Assembly (NCBI GenBank): GCA_964514105.1
Contig: CAZEPJ010000011.1
Coordinates: forward strand, 1 to 64,000
DNA: 64,000 nucleotides
Direction of reading: 5' to 3'
Source of the DNA: CAZEPJ01 sp964514105
Lineage (GTDB): Bacteria; Desulfobacterota; Desulfocorpusculales; Desulfocorpusculum
Shown: positions 60,794-64,000 of the stretch, in pieces
Layout: each line of letters starts with the position of its first letter
Numbering within the stretch: position 1 is the stretch's first letter
The notes under the pieces: model-generated
What the model was told of the DNA's origin: nothing
Seen by the model: the letters and a program-made list of their open reading frames with translations, nothing else
Database searches by the model: none
Made by a program: the position numbers and the translations under genes

Positions 60794-61789
60794 ATGAGGT
60801 CGATGAGAGGAACCGTCACGGGATGCCTGGCTCTGGCCCTGGCAGTGGGGATGCTGTGGTCTGTCAGCCCAGCCGGTGCAGCGTCCAAGAAACAGCTCGC
60901 CATGGGCTCCACCCAGTCCTCCTCCAGCCACTACGCCTACTTCGTGGCCGTGGCCAAGATCATCAACACCCATGTGCCGGAGGTCAACGTCTCGGTGGTG
61001 GAGACCGGGGCCTCGGTGGACAACATCAACCGGATCCAGAAGGGGGACCTCGATCTGGGGATGACCACCGTCCATCTCCAGTACCAGGCCTTCCACGGCA
61101 TGGGAACCTGGAAAGACAAGCCCATCAAGGACCAGTACGTTCTGTGGGTGTACCAGCCGGCTCCGCAGAACTTCGTGGTCCGCGAGGACAGCGGGGTGAA
61201 GACCATCTACGATCTGGCGGGCAAGCAGTTCAACCCGGGGATGCGTGGCTCGGCCACGGAGAAGACGGCCGAGGCCATTCTGGATGCCCTGGGCGTCGCC
61301 CCGAACTTCTACCGGGGAGGGACGGACGATACCGTGGCTTCCATAAAGGACAACCGGATCGTGGGGTACGTCAAGTCCGGCGCCGGTGTGAAGGCCCTGG
61401 ACGCCTCCACGCTGGATATCGCCACCTTCACTCCCATCCGACTTCTGGGATTCACCGATGAGGAGATCGCCAAGGTGCAGTCCAAGTATCCGTATCTGAG
61501 TCCCATCGCCATTCCCAGAGGCATCCACAAGGATTCGCCCGCGTACAAGACCTTCACCATGCTCATCGGGGTCGTGGCCAAGAAGGACCTCCCCGACGAA
61601 CTGGTGTACAAGATGGTGAAGGCGGTTCACGAACACTTCGGGGATCAGGTGGCAGCGTACCCGTCCATCAAGGATTCCAACTTGCCGGAGCTCACCCTGG
61701 AGACCTGCACGGTTCCCCTCCACCCGGGCGCCATCAAGTATTACAGGGAGCTGGGGCTGAAAGTTCCGGAGAACCTCATTCCCAAGTGA
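60794..61789 (+). CDS. TAXI family TRAP transporter solute-binding protein
   Basis: 331 residues. Signal peptide to about residue 29 (AGAASKK). AMGSTQSSSSHYAYFVAVAK, DLGMTTVHLQYQAF, LAGKQFNPGMRGSATEKTAE and a C-terminus PLHPGAIKYYRELGLKVPE are typical TAXI features; the last block is shared with the TAXI protein at 7141. AAGGAGG precedes ATG 60794. It feeds the permease at 61803. Confidence 0.93.
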   Translation: MRSMRGTVTGCLALALAVGMLWSVSPAGAASKKQLAMGSTQSSSSHYAYFVAVAKIINTHVPEVNVSVVETGASVDNINRIQKGDLDLGMTTVHLQYQAFHGMGTWKDKPIKDQYVLWVYQPAPQNFVVREDSGVKTIYDLAGKQFNPGMRGSATEKTAEAILDALGVAPNFYRGGTDDTVASIKDNRIVGYVKSGAGVKALDASTLDIATFTPIRLLGFTDEEIAKVQSKYPYLSPIAIPRGIHKDSPAYKTFTMLIGVVAKKDLPDELVYKMVKAVHEHFGDQVAAYPSIKDSNLPELTLETCTVPLHPGAIKYYRELGLKVPENLIPK

Positions 61790-61802
61790 GGAGAAAGAGA
61801 CC

Positions 61803-63782
61803 ATGGCGGAGGGTCGGGGCCGGGTCGACGTGGACGACCTGATGCAGATCGAGCCGGAAAAGGTCCAGGTGAAAGACCGCGAGCAGGCCGAGGCCAGATC
61901 CCTCAAGGGGCCGATGGCGTCCGCAGCGTCTGCCATCTCCGTCGCCTTCGCGGCCTTTCAGCTCTATACCGGCGTCTTCGGAGCGTTCCCTGACCTGATC
62001 CAGCGCAGCATCCACGTCGGATTTGCCATGGTCTTGGCCTTCTTCCTTTACTCCGCTGTCAGCCGATCCCCCAAGAATCGCTTCTCGGCGATGGATCTCC
62101 TTGCCATGGTTCTGGGCCTCGTGGTCTGCACCCATGCCGCCCTGAACTACGACCGGATCATGATGAACCCGGGTGTCTCCAGTCACTGGGACTTGATGCT
62201 CGGACTGGCGGCCACTGCGCTGGTCCTGGAGATGACGAGGCGCATCCTGAGCTGGATCCTCCCGGCCATCGCCCTTCTGACGATCCTGTATGCGTATCTG
62301 GGGCCGTACCTGCCCGATGCCATGGCCCATCGGGGATTCCGTGTGGAGTACATCATCGAGACCCTGTACATGTCCACGGCAGGGATCTGGGGAACGGTCA
62401 CGGGCGTGTCCGCGACCATCATGGCGGGTTTTCTCATCTTCGGCTCCTTCCTCTACTATACGGGAGGCGGGGAGATCTTCGTGGATCTGGCCAAGGCCAT
62501 CGCCGGAAGGTCCTACGGGGGGCCGGCCAAGGTGAGCTGCATATCCAGCGCGCTGTTCGGGACCATCTCGGGGAGCGCCGTGGCCAACGTGGTGGTGGAC
62601 GGCGTCTTCAACATCCCCCTCATGAAGAAGTTGGGCTACAAGCCGCAGTTCGCTGCGGCGGTGGAGGCGACCGCCTCCACCGGCGGACAGCTCATGCCTC
62701 CGGTCATGGGCGCGGGCTCTTTCATCATGGCGGAGTTTCTGGGCGTTCCCTACACGAAGGTGGCCTTGGCTGCGGCCATTCCCGCGCTGCTTTACTACCT
62801 GGGGGTGGCCTCTTCGGTTCATTTCGCGGCGAGAAAGTCCAACCTGGAGCGCCTCCCCCGGGACGTGATCCCGCCCTTGCGCAAGACCCTCCCCCGGGGC
62901 GCCTCCCTTTTCGTCCCGGTCACGCTTCTCATCTACCTCATGATGTCCGGTCACGATCCGACCACCTCCGTTCTGTGGGCCACAGGCGCATCCGTGGCCC
63001 TCTATCTCGCAACGGCGCCCAGCGGGTCCATGGTCGTCCCAAGAGCGAAGAATCTGGTCCTGGCCCTGGAAGCCGGGGGGAAATCCATCGTCCTGGTGGC
63101 GGCCCTGTGTGCGTGCGCCCAGATCGTCATCGGCATGGTCAATCTCTCCGGCCTGGGGATCCGGCTGACGGAGCTGGTCCTGGGGTTGAGCGGCGGAAGC
63201 GGAACCCTGGCGCTGTTTCTCACCATGATCGTGTGTTTGATCCTGGGCATGGGGCTGCCCACCACGGCGGCATACGTTCTGGCGGCGTCCGCGGCAGCCC
63301 CTGCGCTCATCAAACTGGGGGTGGCGCCCCTGGCGGCCCATCTCTTCGTCTTTTACTTCGCCATCATGTCCGCCATCACCCCTCCGGTGTGCGCGGCCAC
63401 CTTTGCGGCGGTGGCCATCGCCAGGTCCAAATGGCTTCCCACGGGGTGGCTCGCCGTGCGCATGGGGCTGGCCGGGTTCATGGCCCCGTTTCTCTTCGTG
63501 AACGTCCCCCACCTCCTCCTCGTGGGGTCGCCGGTGGAGATCCTTTGGAACTCCCTGGTCTCGGCCCTGGGGGTGATGGCTGTGGCCGGGGTGGCCATGG
63601 GCTACTTCGGGGACCGGTGCAGGTGGTACGAATCCGTTGCTCTGGCCGTGGGCGCCTTGTGCCTCCTGAAGCCGGGTCTGCTCACGGATCTCATCGGCCT
63701 GGGGCTGGTCGGGTCCATTTATCTTTTCCAGAAAAGAAGGCATGCCGCGCTGGCCAGAAGCATGTCCTTTTCCGCCGCGTGA
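61803..63782 (+). CDS. TRAP transporter fused permease, TAXI type
   Basis: 659 residues. A polar N-terminus of about 38 residues is followed by the fused 4-helix and 12-helix units. ALFGTISGSAVANVVVDGVF and ATASTGGQLMPPVMGAGSFI are the first DctM repeat, and MGLPTTAAYVLAASAAAPAL the second. GAGGAGAAAG precedes ATG 61803. Unlike the first TAXI system, there is no DUF1850 gene beside it. Confidence 0.94.
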   Translation: MAEGRGRVDVDDLMQIEPEKVQVKDREQAEARSLKGPMASAASAISVAFAAFQLYTGVFGAFPDLIQRSIHVGFAMVLAFFLYSAVSRSPKNRFSAMDLLAMVLGLVVCTHAALNYDRIMMNPGVSSHWDLMLGLAATALVLEMTRRILSWILPAIALLTILYAYLGPYLPDAMAHRGFRVEYIIETLYMSTAGIWGTVTGVSATIMAGFLIFGSFLYYTGGGEIFVDLAKAIAGRSYGGPAKVSCISSALFGTISGSAVANVVVDGVFNIPLMKKLGYKPQFAAAVEATASTGGQLMPPVMGAGSFIMAEFLGVPYTKVALAAAIPALLYYLGVASSVHFAARKSNLERLPRDVIPPLRKTLPRGASLFVPVTLLIYLMMSGHDPTTSVLWATGASVALYLATAPSGSMVVPRAKNLVLALEAGGKSIVLVAALCACAQIVIGMVNLSGLGIRLTELVLGLSGGSGTLALFLTMIVCLILGMGLPTTAAYVLAASAAAPALIKLGVAPLAAHLFVFYFAIMSAITPPVCAATFAAVAIARSKWLPTGWLAVRMGLAGFMAPFLFVNVPHLLLVGSPVEILWNSLVSALGVMAVAGVAMGYFGDRCRWYESVALAVGALCLLKPGLLTDLIGLGLVGSIYLFQKRRHAALARSMSFSAA

Positions 63783-63794
63783 GGGAGGGGCAAG

Positions 63795-64000
63795 ATGAAC
63801 CTTCCCGATTCCGTCATCATCGTCGAAGTGGGACCCCGGGACGGACTGCAGAACGAGAGCGGTTTCGTGCCCACCGATCAGAAGATCGAGCTGATCGAAC
63901 GCCTCTGCAGCACGGGCCTGCGAAGGATCGAAATCACCTCCTTCGTCCACCCCAAGGCCGTTCCCCAGCTGCACGACTCAGAAGAGGTGGTCGGTCGGAT
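63795..64000 (+). CDS. Hydroxymethylglutaryl-CoA lyase-like enzyme, N-terminal part
   Basis: 68 residues before the window ends. IIVEVGPRDGLQNESGFVPT holds the metal/substrate Arg-Asp pair, and IEITSFVHPKAVPQLHDSEE continues the DRE-TIM barrel of HMG-CoA lyases. It would split a 3-hydroxyacyl-CoA such as HMG-CoA into acetyl-CoA and a keto acid. GGGAGGGG precedes ATG 63795. It closes the set transporter, CoA ligase, CoA lyase. Confidence 0.88.
   Translation, partial: MNLPDSVIIVEVGPRDGLQNESGFVPTDQKIELIERLCSTGLRRIEITSFVHPKAVPQLHDSEEVVGR

Overview
The window is 64 kb of very G+C-rich bacterial DNA. Genes are tightly packed, mostly with AGGAGG-type ribosome binding sites, and operon neighbours often share ATGA or ATGACTGA overlaps. 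The gene content suggests an anaerobic or facultative, organic-acid- and peptide-using member of the former Deltaproteobacteria (Desulfobacterota) or a related deep lineage such as Methylomirabilota/Rokubacteria. It includes four TRAP transporters (two of TAXI type), a dipeptide ABC importer, TusA/DsrE sulfur carriers, XdhC/YqeB/YqeC molybdenum-hydroxylase maturation, and small rubredoxin-like and Fe-S flavoproteins. There is no rRNA or marker gene to fix the taxonomy. I saw no tRNA, CRISPR array, insertion sequence or prophage.

Layout. 1-0.9 kb: edge lipoprotein and a secreted Cys-repeat protein. 0.9-8.1 kb (minus): one likely operon with a TAXI binding protein, DUF1850, fused TRAP permease, RidA, MalQ and Pgi. 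8.3-12.1 kb (plus): DctP-DctQ-DctM TRAP transporter and a DJ-1/PfpI protein. 12.2-15.3 kb (minus): phosphoglycerate mutase, TusA, DsrE2 and three DsrE/F/H-like proteins. 15.5-21.3 kb: MOP-like membrane protein, Fe-S flavoprotein, MFS exporter, FecR protein, inositol monophosphatase and a Cys-cluster protein. 21.4-31 kb (plus): peptide locus with an amidohydrolase, two duplicated binding proteins, DppBCDF and an M20 hydrolase. 31-38.8 kb: thioesterase, FHA-PAS-PAS-GGDEF cyclase, SDR epimerase, zinc ribbon, crotonase, PatB-type lyase, a rubredoxin-like protein, half of an ADP-forming acyl-CoA synthetase, and Smr. 39.1-43.7 kb: FecR/DUF6600 protein interrupted by a 100-N gap, FGE-fold protein, ATC-hydrolase-like protein and a polysaccharide deacetylase. 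43.8-47.9 kb: molybdenum-hydroxylase maturation genes. 47.9-48.8 kb: decayed SNF2 helicase. 49-53.8 kb (minus): phenylacetate-CoA ligase, a 62-residue protein and a third TRAP transporter. 53.8-57.7 kb: cyclophilin, LepA and HemW. 57.8-64 kb (plus): SucCD-like CoA ligase, IclR regulator, second TAXI/TRAP system and the start of an HMG-CoA-lyase-type enzyme.

Theme. Uptake of small carboxylates or peptides is repeatedly encoded next to the enzymes that would activate or cleave the imported compound: PaaK with DctPQM, SucCD-like ligase with TAXI-TRAP and a CoA lyase, and two hydrolases with the Dpp importer. Every DctP/DppA-type binding-protein gene is followed at once by a strong hairpin, and convergent gene ends carry G+C-rich hairpins without U-tracts. 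Promoters that could be read are sigma70-like (TTGACA, 17-18 bp, TAgAAA or TATGxx).
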